DNA of 41,468 nt. Origin: Hellea sp. GTDB taxonomy: Bacteria; Pseudomonadota; Alphaproteobacteria; Caulobacterales; Maricaulaceae. The notes under the pieces are model-generated. The model did not search any database. It worked only from the letters and a program-made list of their open reading frames with translations, and was not told the origin of the DNA. A program made the position numbers and the translations under genes. The DNA lies in assembly GCA_020630275.1 (NCBI GenBank), contig JAHDBU010000006.1, positions 1-41,468 on the forward strand, read 5' to 3'. Positions 7,531-16,185 of the stretch are shown here, piece after piece. Within the stretch, counting starts at the first letter, position 1. Each line of letters starts with the position of its first letter.

Positions 7531-8361
7531 TTACAATCGCCGGATCGCTGTAATAGGACCGGCCTGTTTCTCAATTCTTTGAACAGCCGTTTTTAAAGGC
7601 TCGCTGGCCACGCACATATGCCATGCATTGGCATGAAGCAGGTGGGTCGGAGATGTCATGACGCCAACATGGCCTTTCCAAAAAACAAGATCACCACGTC
7701 TTAACCCAGATAATGATGGATTGATCGCCACCGCACTCCCCATTTCCGACTGTTGATCAGAATCCCGCGGCGCATCCGATCCCGACATACGTAAGGCCGA
7801 TTGAATGAGGCCCGAACAATCTAGCCCAAAGCCACTTATGCCACCCCAGATATAGGGACGCCCTAGAAAACTCTCCGCGATCTCAACCCAGTCCATGATC
7901 TCAGGACGTTGATCGATTTCATTGAAATGAGCCTCATGCACAAAACCATCTGCAGTCTCTAAAAATCTGTCTTCACGATCCAACGCTGCAAAGGTCGAAC
8001 CTATAGATAAGTGGTGAGTCACAGGGCTTTTGATATCGGGCTTCGTAAAGATTGGCGCAGTAAGGGTGGATATTTTGTGCGAAGATGACATTTCCATTTC
8101 GCCTAAATCACGGGTTCGGCACCATCCAACATAGCCCGGGTAGCGGGTTCCCGGCAGTCGGCACTCCGACTGCCCCCAAACCCAAGCTCGACCGATTTTA
8201 TGAATATGAAAAAGCGTTCCGAATAGGAGCTCCGTTTCCGCGCTTGCCGAGGGTTTTGGAGATCGACGCATAAAGGTCGAGGCACAAGCAACTTGCAACG
8301 TTTCCCGTTTTGGAAATTTTTGGATATCGATGGAATTTCTGGCGTCAGTCACGGCTTTCAA
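7531..8361 (-). CDS. NlpC/P60 (C40) cell-wall peptidase with SH3-like domains
   Basis: The C-terminal third is a C40 cysteine peptidase: RPYIWGGISGFGLDCSGLIQ with the nucleophile Cys, then KGHVGVMTSPTHLLHAN with the catalytic His. Before it are two SH3-like segments, around GRAWVWGQ...GYVGW (about 57-80) and the HKISTLTAPIFTKPDIKSP to GFVHEAHF stretch (about 95-145). The family cleaves peptidoglycan stem peptides. No signal peptide is visible in the annotated start. The start ATG overlaps the marR stop (ATGA), which supports coupling. In many alphaproteobacteria this peptidase sits directly beside a leucyl aminopeptidase gene. Here the M17 gene is nearby but separated by marR and a membrane protein. 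Confidence 0.88.
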   Translation of the reverse strand: MKAVTDARNSIDIQKFPKRETLQVACASTFMRRSPKPSASAETELLFGTLFHIHKIGRAWVWGQSECRLPGTRYPGYVGWCRTRDLGEMEMSSSHKISTLTAPIFTKPDIKSPVTHHLSIGSTFAALDREDRFLETADGFVHEAHFNEIDQRPEIMDWVEIAESFLGRPYIWGGISGFGLDCSGLIQSALRMSGSDAPRDSDQQSEMGSAVAINPSLSGLRRGDLVFWKGHVGVMTSPTHLLHANAWHMCVASEPLKTAVQRIEKQAGPITAIRRL

Positions 8362-8729
8362 GCGACCTGTCCGGTACTCTTAAGGTTTTCGCGGATATCA
8401 TCCGCAAACTGGCTAAGATAATGGGTGCCCTGTGGCGTCCGCTCAATAATAATGGACCGCTTGTCTCTGGGATCTGCACATCGGCGTAAGAATTTGCGCG
8501 CTTCTAATTGATCGATGGCCCGGGAGACTGGCGATTTGGTTAGCTCCATTTTGTGGGCCAAAGACCGAACAGTATGGGGACCACTCTCAAGATAGATGCT
8601 GGTTAAAATCACCATTTGTCGCGGTGAAAGCGCCTGATCTGAAGCGCGGACACTATTAAGAGTGACATCGTGCCAGAGCGCCAGGGCGTCTTTTCGATTA
8701 AACCGAACCGGGACGACTTTTGCCGTCAT
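8358..8729 (-). CDS. MarR family winged-helix transcriptional regulator
   Basis: The ORF track starts at 8807, but the ATG at 8729 (MTAKVVPVRF) has GTGAGGGG just upstream and gives a 123-residue protein, normal for a short MarR member. The winged helix is clear: SPRQMVILTSIYLESGPHTVRSLAHKM, then the recognition helix LTKSPVSRAIDQLEARKFL and the wing RRCADPRDKRSIIIERT. It would bind DNA as a dimer, but no ligand can be inferred. It is coupled by ATGA overlap to the NlpC/P60 gene and divergent from the acyltransferase gene, so either could be its target. Confidence 0.9.
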   Translation of the reverse strand: MTAKVVPVRFNRKDALALWHDVTLNSVRASDQALSPRQMVILTSIYLESGPHTVRSLAHKMELTKSPVSRAIDQLEARKFLRRCADPRDKRSIIIERTPQGTHYLSQFADDIRENLKSTGQVA

Positions 8730-8922
8730 ATTCCCCTCACCTGCTAAAAACAAATCACCTCTTAGGGGAAAGGATTCGCACGGCCAAGATTCTTCGGTCA
8801 AGTGCATTATTGGATAGAGGAGTCACGGGACGTTTAACCCTTTAAAAAGACTCATGTTTTTTCCAACAAATTTTAATCATTTTGAGGGATTATCCGCTCT
8901 CAACTGGGCTAAAAAGGTGGAT

Positions 8923-10026
8923 ATGACGGGGGTAGACACATCCCATAAGCATGATTTCATGCCAAAGCTGAACGCTTTGCGGATCATCATCGTTGTGATG
9001 ATCTCTATCGGTTATGCCTCCACCATGCCTATTGGCCCTGTCAATGCAGCTGGCGAGCCTAATCCTGAGTGGTTTATACAACTTGGATATGATCCCAGTT
9101 GGATCGGAATTGCGCTCTTATTCTTTTTCTCAGGTCTGCTTGCCATGCGAAGCGTTCAGAAAAATATCTCACCTGTAAAATATTTGGAGTCGAGATTTTT
9201 ACGGAACGGACCATTCTTGTTTTTTGTAACGCTGATTATCATCGGGATAATTTATCCAGTTTATGGCGTCAATAAAGGCACGCCTTGGGAAATATTTAAG
9301 ACACTCGGGAAATATTTTTTCGGCACGATTACCTGTATTCGGCCAGGCGAACCTCTTCCCGGTTTATTGGATAATGCCAAGTATATGTGCCTTATTCAGG
9401 GCAGCATCTGGACCCTCAAATGGGGTATCATCGCCCATATCGCTGTTGCCATTGGGCATCACTTGAAAATCTTTAAGAGTCGTGTCTTAGTCTTGGCCAT
9501 GGCGGTAGGGTCCATTCTGTTTTATGTGTCTGCTTTACAAATTCACTTAACCGTTAGACCCATCCCCGGCGATATTGTGTTAGCAGCGCAATTGGCCTGG
9601 CCTTTTTTGGCGGGTATGGCGGTCCAAGCCTATTGGGAAAAGCTATCAGGAAGCGCCATAACAAATATGGGCATTGGCTTCGGAGCTATAGGGTTTGCCT
9701 GTTTAATGTACTTTATTCCCGCTATCCCATGGACGAAAGCCATTGTTGTATCTCTAATTTTAGGGTGGGCATGGCTCGGTATTGCGCTGCTGAAAACGCC
9801 GGCAAACAAGATGACTTTTATGAACAATTGGCCCGCGCTCGCATTGGCAATCTATCTGGTAAATTGGCCCGTTGCCCAAATCCTGTTATTGCAATTGCCA
9901 GACTCTTCGCCAGGTCAACTCATAGCGTTCTCAATTCCAGTAACGCTTGTTTTATCTTTTATTGGACATAAATTGGTTTCTGAAAGGTCATTTAGCTTCG
10001 CCCGCAATCGAATGGTTTCGACCTAG
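8923..10026 (+). CDS. Acyltransferase 3-like integral membrane protein
   Basis: This protein has about ten hydrophobic segments and the general layout of acyltransferase 3 (OafA/OpgC-like) enzymes: PKLNALRI at the first helix, LLFFFSGLLAMRS, ESRFLRNGPF (the RxxR-like loop) and GSIWTLKWGI, which parallels the family WTLSVE motif. Such enzymes O-acylate surface glycans. However, the first helix reads LRIIIVVMISIGYAS and lacks the His normally present in the (F/L)xH motif, so activity is in doubt. The ORF extends upstream to 8854. I favour the ATG at 8923, which has AAGGTGG close by, although spacing is short and Met36 is a third option. It shares its stop tetranucleotide CTAG with the convergent aminopeptidase gene. 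Confidence 0.7.
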   Translation: MTGVDTSHKHDFMPKLNALRIIIVVMISIGYASTMPIGPVNAAGEPNPEWFIQLGYDPSWIGIALLFFFSGLLAMRSVQKNISPVKYLESRFLRNGPFLFFVTLIIIGIIYPVYGVNKGTPWEIFKTLGKYFFGTITCIRPGEPLPGLLDNAKYMCLIQGSIWTLKWGIIAHIAVAIGHHLKIFKSRVLVLAMAVGSILFYVSALQIHLTVRPIPGDIVLAAQLAWPFLAGMAVQAYWEKLSGSAITNMGIGFGAIGFACLMYFIPAIPWTKAIVVSLILGWAWLGIALLKTPANKMTFMNNWPALALAIYLVNWPVAQILLLQLPDSSPGQLIAFSIPVTLVLSFIGHKLVSERSFSFARNRMVST

Positions 10027-11417
10027 AGCGGTGACGTTTTTAACCAGTTGTAAAGCCCTCTGATCGCAAAGACCTCACCCCCTGCTGGTCGGCCTGCAGA
10101 TGATGAGGGATTCCAACCATAAACGTCGAAGTGCATCCAACGCGTATCACCAATAAATTGCTTGAGAAAAAGTGCAGCGGTCACGCTCCCCGCAAATCCA
10201 CCGCCGGCATTCTTCATATCTGCGATGGGTGAACTCAGCATTTTGAAATAGGGATCCCAAAGCGGCATATGCCAGACGGGATCATGGACTTTGGCACAGT
10301 GTTCAACAACTGGCGTCACGAAATCATCATGATTGCAGAAAAACGGTGGCAGAGACGGTCCTAGGGCAACGCGCGCAGCACCCGTTAATGTCGCGAAATC
10401 AATCATAAGATCCGGATTATCTTCGCTGGCTTTTGTCAATGCATCGCCGAGCACCAAGCGGCCTTCAGCATCAGTATTGTCAATCTCCACGGTTTTCCCG
10501 ATCCGAGATTGCAGGATATCTCCAGGTCTATAAGCGCCAGCTGACACGGCGTTTTCCGCGATCGCCAATAGGACATGTAAACGATATGGCAGCTGATTGG
10601 CCATGATCATATGCGCCAAAGCCAGAGCGTGAGCTGCGCCGCCCATATCCTTTTTCATCAGTCGAGCACTACTGGCAGATTTGATATTCACGCCTCCTGT
10701 ATCGAAAGTGATACCTTTACCCAGGACAGCAAGGCGCGGGTGACTGGCATCACCCCACTCGATTTCTACCAATCTAGGAGCTTCGTGAGCAGCCCGACCA
10801 ACCGCATGGATCATCGGATAATTATTTTCCAAAAGATCGACGCCCTTAATAACCTTGACACTCGCGCCATGTTTTTCCGCGAGGTCGCGCCCGGCTTTCT
10901 CTAGGGCAACGGGACCCATATCATTGGACGGGATATTGATGAGATCGCGGCCCAGAAATGTTGCATCCACGAGCGAATGAATTTCATCACTATTGCCTAA
11001 ATTTGATAGATCAAGGCTGGGCGGCCTGTTCTTGTCTTTGAGGTAGTTGTCAAACTTGTAGGTCCCCAAACCCCAGCCAACGGCCATAAGCGAGGAGTCC
11101 CAATCCTCGGGCGCCATTTTAATTCTGTATAATCCAGATTTTAACGTGGCAGATAATTGTCCAAGACTGATGGGACCCAGGTCATCTTTTTTATCCGCTC
11201 CTGCTCCAAACAGGATCGCGGCTATCTCTCCGTTTTCACCCGGAATTTTAGACACCTGCATACGTTCTGCCTTGAAACCGGTCGCACGGACGAAATTGGC
11301 CTGAAATTCACTCAGACTACCATAAACATCGTCGAGCTTATCGGGCCGCATAATATAGACTGGGATCGTCTTATTATCGGCAGTATTTTGCCCATCCGAT
11401 GTGAAAAAAGAACTCAT
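10023..11417 (-). CDS. M17 leucyl aminopeptidase family protein
   Basis: The track start at 11429 is a TTG within the ribosome-binding site; GGAAGG-TATT-ATG points to the ATG at 11417 (MSSFFTSDG), giving 464 residues. The catalytic domain is intact: LGKGITFDTGGVNIKS with the Lys and first metal Asp, MKKDMGGAAHALA, and NTDAEGRLVLGDAL with metal-binding Asp and Glu, then DFATLTGAA. The N-terminal domain is shorter and more divergent than in E. coli PepA. These cytosolic di-zinc enzymes remove N-terminal residues from peptides. It is divergent from tadD, with a spacer holding two GTTAACC copies in direct orientation. Confidence 0.93.
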   Translation of the reverse strand: MSSFFTSDGQNTADNKTIPVYIMRPDKLDDVYGSLSEFQANFVRATGFKAERMQVSKIPGENGEIAAILFGAGADKKDDLGPISLGQLSATLKSGLYRIKMAPEDWDSSLMAVGWGLGTYKFDNYLKDKNRPPSLDLSNLGNSDEIHSLVDATFLGRDLINIPSNDMGPVALEKAGRDLAEKHGASVKVIKGVDLLENNYPMIHAVGRAAHEAPRLVEIEWGDASHPRLAVLGKGITFDTGGVNIKSASSARLMKKDMGGAAHALALAHMIMANQLPYRLHVLLAIAENAVSAGAYRPGDILQSRIGKTVEIDNTDAEGRLVLGDALTKASEDNPDLMIDFATLTGAARVALGPSLPPFFCNHDDFVTPVVEHCAKVHDPVWHMPLWDPYFKMLSSPIADMKNAGGGFAGSVTAALFLKQFIGDTRWMHFDVYGWNPSSSAGRPAGGEVFAIRGLYNWLKTSPL

Positions 11418-11523
11418 AATACCTTCCAAAAGTAACTACTCGTTAACCGCAGCTGTTTACGTTTGTTAACCAATTAGGTGCATCGTGCAACCTCTTTGCT
11501 GTTCATTCAATTTGGAACTGACT

Positions 11524-12696
11524 ATGAGATATCGAAATTGGCTCATTTTATTGGTTGCGGGAGCCTCAACGGTTGCGCTTTCCGCCTGCTCTATCGCCAA
11601 GAACTATTCCGATTCCGAGCAAGAGATGGTCAACACGATGACGCCGTCGAAGTATCAGCCAGCTACTCGACAAATGCGTACAAGTATCGAAACCCAGGAT
11701 GTCCTAGCTCAAGCCGCATTCTGGTCCAGAGAATATCAACTCAATCCCGCGGATCTCGAAGCTGCCGTAAAACTAGCGGCGGCAGTTCGAAAAATGGGAA
11801 ATGCAGCCAAAGCAGCCGAGATTACTCAAACAACCCGGGCTATGTATCCCGATGATCCTTATCTGATTGCCGAGCATGCGGCCGCACTTATTGCGCTAGA
11901 AAAAGGGCGGGAAGCTCTTAAACCTCTGGATAAAGCTTTGCACGGCGCTCCGGGTTATGCTCGGTTATGGTCGCTTAAAGGTGCGGCTCTTGATCAGACA
12001 GGCAATTACGATCTGGCCCGTCAACATTATAGCCGCGCTATGCAGATCACACCCAATGATCCGAATATCATGGCCAATATGGGGTTGAGTTTTGCGCTAG
12101 CGGGTGATCCGCGCACGGCAGAACAATGGCTACGGCAGGCAGCCAATCATCCGGAAGCTGGCGATGGCATTCGTCAAAATCTGGACTTGGTGTTGCAGCT
12201 CCAAGGCAAGCCAGGCCAGTATGCGCAGATGCAGAAATCAGTGCCTGCTTCTACTCCCCCGTTGCGAAGCGCGCCGCAGACAGCACCTATGCCCCGGCCA
12301 ACAGCCCAGAATAGAACGGCGCCGTCTCCGGCTATGGCCCAGACATATGCGCGGCCTTATAACTCACCAATGGGCCATCCATCTCATTTAGGACACCGCT
12401 CTTCTATGACTGTCGTAGGTCAACAAGCCGGTGCGCCTCGTACAGCGGCAGAAATGGCTCGGGCGGCCGCATCTAAATCATCTCAAAACCGGGTCACTGT
12501 TCCCCATCAGCCCAACGTCCAGCCGCAAGGCAATATTTTGGACCGGATTAGTCGGTCCGTAAACTCTCGTCAGGCGCAGGGTTATCCGGCGCCAGAATAC
12601 CCGCAACAACAGGGCCACCCTGGTCAACAGCAACCAGCCTATTCACCGTATGAAATGGTTCCCCAGAGAAGCCGGCGAGCCTTAAGGCGGCGCTAG
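11524..12696 (+). CDS. tadD: TadD-like TPR lipoprotein of the Tad pilus system
   Basis: The ATG at 11524 is preferred over the track start at 11485, as it gives a standard lipoprotein signal (MRYRNWLILL...VALSAC, Cys22) and has GGAA about 8 nt upstream. At least three TPR units follow, including PGYARLWSLKGAALDQTGNYDLARQ and DPNIMANMGLSFALAGDPRTAEQWL. After about residue 230 the protein turns into a Pro/Gln/Ala-rich disordered tail. TadD proteins are outer-membrane lipoproteins thought to help secretin assembly. The gene converges on tadC and sits at the end of the Tad cluster, as in Caulobacter-type loci, but on the opposite strand. Confidence 0.88.
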   Translation: MRYRNWLILLVAGASTVALSACSIAKNYSDSEQEMVNTMTPSKYQPATRQMRTSIETQDVLAQAAFWSREYQLNPADLEAAVKLAAAVRKMGNAAKAAEITQTTRAMYPDDPYLIAEHAAALIALEKGREALKPLDKALHGAPGYARLWSLKGAALDQTGNYDLARQHYSRAMQITPNDPNIMANMGLSFALAGDPRTAEQWLRQAANHPEAGDGIRQNLDLVLQLQGKPGQYAQMQKSVPASTPPLRSAPQTAPMPRPTAQNRTAPSPAMAQTYARPYNSPMGHPSHLGHRSSMTVVGQQAGAPRTAAEMARAAASKSSQNRVTVPHQPNVQPQGNILDRISRSVNSRQAQGYPAPEYPQQQGHPGQQQPAYSPYEMVPQRSRRALRRR

Positions 12697-12715
12697 AGCG
12701 CGTCGTCATTGAATT

Positions 12716-12752
12716 AAAAAAAGCGGCCCTCAAAACTGGGGCCGCTTTTTTT
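12716..12752. terminator. Bidirectional terminator between tadD and tadC
   Basis: GCGGCCC pairs with GGGCCGC around an 8-9 nt loop, with AAAAAAA before and TTTTTTT after the stem. The element can therefore stop transcription arriving from tadD (+) and from the tadC end of the cpa operon (-). Confidence 0.92.
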
Positions 12753-12795
12753 GTATCTTTTTTTATAAATAATATGGATGAAAATTTTTTGCGAA

Positions 12796-13761
12796 TTATC
12801 CAGCGAAGGCGCCGCCAATTCTCATAGCTGCCGGTGTCAAGATAACGATAAAGAGCACTGGTAGGAAGAACAGGATCATAGGTACAGTCAGTTTGGCTGG
12901 TAATGCTGCAGCCTTCTTCTCAGCCGCCATAACGCGCATCTGACGATTTTCAGTGGCAAGCGTCCGCAGGGTATCCCCTAAAGGGGTACCATAACGTTCG
13001 GATTGCACCAGCGCGGTTGAGACCGATTTAATACCAGGATTGTCATTGCGCCGAGCCAGATTTTCATAGGCCTGACGTCGACTTTGTAGATAGGACAATT
13101 CCGCCGTTGTGAGAGAAAATTCCTCCGCCAACTCCACAGAGTTTTCCGCCATTTCCTGCGAGACGCGCGCAAAGGCCAATTCGACTGACATACCGGATTC
13201 GACACAAATCAATAGCAGATCAAGCGCATCAGGGAAAACACCTGCAATTTTAGTAGCTCTCTTACCAGCGAGATTTTTTACATAGATCGCCGGCAGATAA
13301 TAACCTGCGAGGACCAATGATAATGTCGCCAGAACATTCTGTGAAAGGTTCAGGTCAAAGTAGTTCAGGATGATCATGAAAAACACACCCAGAAACCCGA
13401 GAAGCAAGGGTGCTACAAAACGGAACATATAGAATATATAAATCGGACGCTGGCCTCTCAATCCGGCTTGAGCCAGTTTGTCTTTCAAGTTTGCAGCTTC
13501 CAACAGCTTTTGCAGGCTAAACCGGTCGACGAAATCCTTGATACCGCCTCGATTGTTTCCGCGAAGCGAATTCTGCTGACGATTTAGCTCCTGTAATCTC
13601 TGATCGCGCAAAGCATCACGGGCGGATGAAACAGATTTCATCCGTTTCTTTATTTTATCACCTTCGAGTAAAGGCGCGAGTATCTGATAGGCCGTCCAGG
13701 TTACCAATAGCGTCAAAGCCAGGTAGCCAATATTTTGGATATATACGTATTCATTGCCCAT
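12796..13761 (-). CDS. tadC: Tad pilus inner-membrane platform protein TadC
   Basis: This 321-residue type II/IV secretion F-domain (T2SSF) protein has a TM segment at about 11-30, a pair near 110-155 and a last one near 295-315. The cytoplasmic F domain includes FPDALDLLLICVESGMSVELAFARVSQEM and the later ALVQSERYGTPLGDTLRTLA motif. With TadB it forms the rotor or platform that couples the CpaF motor to pilin assembly. It follows tadB after 4 nt and is the last gene of the minus-strand cpa operon, just before the bidirectional terminator. Confidence 0.95.
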   Translation of the reverse strand: MGNEYVYIQNIGYLALTLLVTWTAYQILAPLLEGDKIKKRMKSVSSARDALRDQRLQELNRQQNSLRGNNRGGIKDFVDRFSLQKLLEAANLKDKLAQAGLRGQRPIYIFYMFRFVAPLLLGFLGVFFMIILNYFDLNLSQNVLATLSLVLAGYYLPAIYVKNLAGKRATKIAGVFPDALDLLLICVESGMSVELAFARVSQEMAENSVELAEEFSLTTAELSYLQSRRQAYENLARRNDNPGIKSVSTALVQSERYGTPLGDTLRTLATENRQMRVMAAEKKAAALPAKLTVPMILFFLPVLFIVILTPAAMRIGGAFAG

Positions 13762-13765
13762 AGTT

Positions 13766-14755
13766 TTAGATCTTGAAGTTAATCATTTTACGCATAATCA
13801 GTGTTCCAACGACCATCATTCCGGCACCGATTGCCAAGTTTCGATGCCCTGTTGGTGTCGTGTAAAGCTCAGTCATATAATCTGGCGAGATAATCGAAAT
13901 CAGGACCATAACGACAATCGGCAAGGACCCGATAATCATCGCGGACATTTTGGCTTCTGCGGATAGAGCTTTAATCTTTTCTCTTAAAAGCTTCCGGCCC
14001 CTCAGCACATTTGAAAGATTGGCCAGGGACTCACCAAGGTTACCACCAGTGGTTCGCTGGATATTCAAAACAGTCGCAAAGAAATTGACTTCAGCAACCG
14101 GCATGCGCTCGAACATTCGTTCAAGACATACCTCCAAAGGAACGCCAACGGCTTCTCCTTCGACAACCCGCAAAAATTCGCCTGAAACTGGTTGCGGGCT
14201 TTCATGAGCAATAATTTTCAGACAATCGCCCAATGGAAGACCGGTTCGAACGCCCCGGACGATTATGTCCATGGCGTCAGCGAAGTGTTTCGTGAATTTC
14301 TTTTGCCGGCGGTTAATGGCAGAGTTGAGAACAATACGGGGTAACCCAAACCCGAACGCGAATCCGATGCCCGCCGACAACAGAGGGTTTTGTGAAACAA
14401 AAAATGTGCCCGCTCCGGAAATCAGGCCTAAAATAACAGAAATAATAGTGAATTTCTGTGCGTTGGTCTTCCAGTCTGCTTGTGTCAGTTTAGCTTTGAG
14501 CGACTTTCTTTGCTTCATGCGCGTTTTTTGGTCTGCTTCCAGCTTGGATAATGATTCTTCAATTTGCCGGCGGCGCTTGCTCGTATCTTCAACACGCATA
14601 AAGCCCAAACGGCCTTTTTTCTCTGCAGGACGACCTTGTCGACCAATGCTCTTAGCCCTTTGCTCCGCTTTTGAACCGCCGTCTCCAAGAATCAGGAAAA
14701 GCAATACGACGATAAAAATCGTCCCTGCCAACGCTCTGAGTGTAGCTGGATCCAT
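13766..14755 (-). CDS. tadB: Tad pilus inner-membrane platform protein TadB
   Basis: This is the second T2SSF-domain protein (329 residues). An N-terminal TM segment (about 10-24) is followed by a charged linker (SKRRRQIEESLSKLEADQKTRMKQ), a TM pair near 105-140, the F domain (FADAMDIIVRGVRTGLPLGDCL and NIQRTTGGNLGESLANLSNVLR) and C-terminal TM segments. It differs from TadC in the TTGGNL motif typical of TadB. The spacing to cpaF is 5 nt and to tadC 4 nt, so these are in one operon. Confidence 0.95.
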   Translation of the reverse strand: MDPATLRALAGTIFIVVLLFLILGDGGSKAEQRAKSIGRQGRPAEKKGRLGFMRVEDTSKRRRQIEESLSKLEADQKTRMKQRKSLKAKLTQADWKTNAQKFTIISVILGLISGAGTFFVSQNPLLSAGIGFAFGFGLPRIVLNSAINRRQKKFTKHFADAMDIIVRGVRTGLPLGDCLKIIAHESPQPVSGEFLRVVEGEAVGVPLEVCLERMFERMPVAEVNFFATVLNIQRTTGGNLGESLANLSNVLRGRKLLREKIKALSAEAKMSAMIIGSLPIVVMVLISIISPDYMTELYTTPTGHRNLAIGAGMMVVGTLIMRKMINFKI

Positions 14756-14760
14756 AAGCC

Positions 14761-16182
14761 TTAACCGCCTGCAGCATCCAGAGCTTCAGCCAGCTCTTTT
14801 TCTAAGTTAAAGTAACGAGCGCGATCCCAAAACGCTGGACGGGCAATACCTGTCGATTTGTGTTCACCGATGATTTTTCCCTGTGCGTCTTCACCATCCA
14901 TCTCGTAGACAAGTAAATCCTGGGTGACAATAACATCACCCTCCATACCGATAACTTCGGTAATTCGTGTAATACGACGAGAACCATCCCGTAGTCGAGC
15001 CGCCTGGACGATAACATCAACAGAACCGACAATCATTTCACGGATGGTTTTTGCAGGAAGACTAAACCCACCCATGGTAATCATGGATTCAAGTCTGGAT
15101 AGGGCTTCGCGTGGCGAGTTCGCGTGCAATGTACCCATTGAGCCATCGTGACCTGTGTTCATAGCCTGTAGAAGGTCGAAGGCTTCCGGGCCACGAACCT
15201 CACCCACAATGATCCGCTCCGGTCTCATACGCAGACAGTTTTTGACCAAGTCCGCCATGGAAATTTTACCCTTGCCCTCTAAGTTTGGCGGGCGTGTTTC
15301 GAGACGAACCACATGCGGCTGTTGCAATTGTAGTTCCGCGGCGTCTTCGCAGGTAATAATCCGTTCGTCGGGATGTATAAAACCAGTCAAACAATTTAAG
15401 AGCGTTGTTTTACCGGAACCTGTACCTCCGGAGATCACCACATTACATTGACAGGCACCGATGATTTGCAAAACCTTGGATCCAGCTGGAGAAATTGAAC
15501 CAAACTTCACCAGGTCATCGAGTTTCAGCTTATCCTTTTTAAACTTACGAATGGTCAATGCTGGCCCGTCAATCGCCAAAGGTGGTGCGATGACGTTAAC
15601 CCGTGAACCGTCTAACAAACGCGCGTCACAAATGGGGCTGGATTCATCAACCCGGCGGCCAACCTGTGATACAATCCGCTGGCAAATATTCATCAATTGC
15701 TGATTGTCGCGAAACCGAATATTGGTTTTCTGCATTTTGCCATTGGCTTCGATGAAAACATGTTTCGCACCGTTGACCATAATATCGGCAATGTCATCGC
15801 GGGCCAGAAGCGGCTCTAGCGGTCCATAGCCTAAAATATCGTCACAGATTTCTCCAATGAGCTGATTTTGTTCGGCGACCGAAAGACGGACGTTGCGGAT
15901 TGCAATAATCTCGTCAACGATAGTCCGGATTTCATTGCGAGCCCGGTCAGGCTGCATGCCTGCAAGTGCCGAAACGTCAATCGTCTCGAACAAAGCGTTA
16001 AATATCGTCGCTTTGGTTTCGTAATATTCCTCGGACCGATCAGCAGCAACACTCGCGTTGCCGCTATTGTTTTGAACGGGCGCAGGTTTTGGCTGAACAG
16101 GCTGTGGTTTCGGAGCTTCAACCGGCGCCTCAACTTGAGGCGCACTGAGCGCAGCATTATTTGATTGGCGCTTCCCGAACAT
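14761..16182 (-). CDS. cpaF: Tad pilus assembly/retraction ATPase CpaF (TadA)
   Basis: This is the hexameric motor of the Tad pilus. The 473 residues carry Walker A ([17 protein letters not shown]), an Asp box ([17 protein letters not shown]), Walker B ([19 protein letters not shown]) and the His box ([21 protein letters not shown]). The first ~60 residues are Pro/Ala-rich and poorly conserved. Known TadA/CpaF proteins power both extension and retraction in Tad systems, and no second motor ATPase gene is present here, in line with a single bifunctional motor. It lies 3 nt after the cpaE stop. Confidence 0.97.
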   Translation of the reverse strand: MFGKRQSNNAALSAPQVEAPVEAPKPQPVQPKPAPVQNNSGNASVAADRSEEYYETKATIFNALFETIDVSALAGMQPDRARNEIRTIVDEIIAIRNVRLSVAEQNQLIGEICDDILGYGPLEPLLARDDIADIMVNGAKHVFIEANGKMQKTNIRFRDNQQLMNICQRIVSQVGRRVDESSPICDARLLDGSRVNVIAPPLAIDGPALTIRKFKKDKLKLDDLVKFGSISPAGSKVLQIIGACQCNVVISGGTGSGKTTLLNCLTGFIHPDERIITCEDAAELQLQQPHVVRLETRPPNLEGKGKISMADLVKNCLRMRPERIIVGEVRGPEAFDLLQAMNTGHDGSMGTLHANSPREALSRLESMITMGGFSLPAKTIREMIVGSVDVIVQAARLRDGSRRITRITEVIGMEGDVIVTQDLLVYEMDGEDAQGKIIGEHKSTGIARPAFWDRARYFNLEKELAEALDAAGG

Positions 16183-16185
16183 GGA

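Noticed and set aside
10039-10053. TTAA-N7-TAAA inside the aminopeptidase gene as a CtrA site
   Set aside because: It is an imperfect match and lies within coding sequence, away from any promoter.
14265-14810. Plus-strand ORF of 181 aa over tadB
   Set aside because: It is antisense to tadB with T2SSF motifs, and has no ribosome-binding site or domain.
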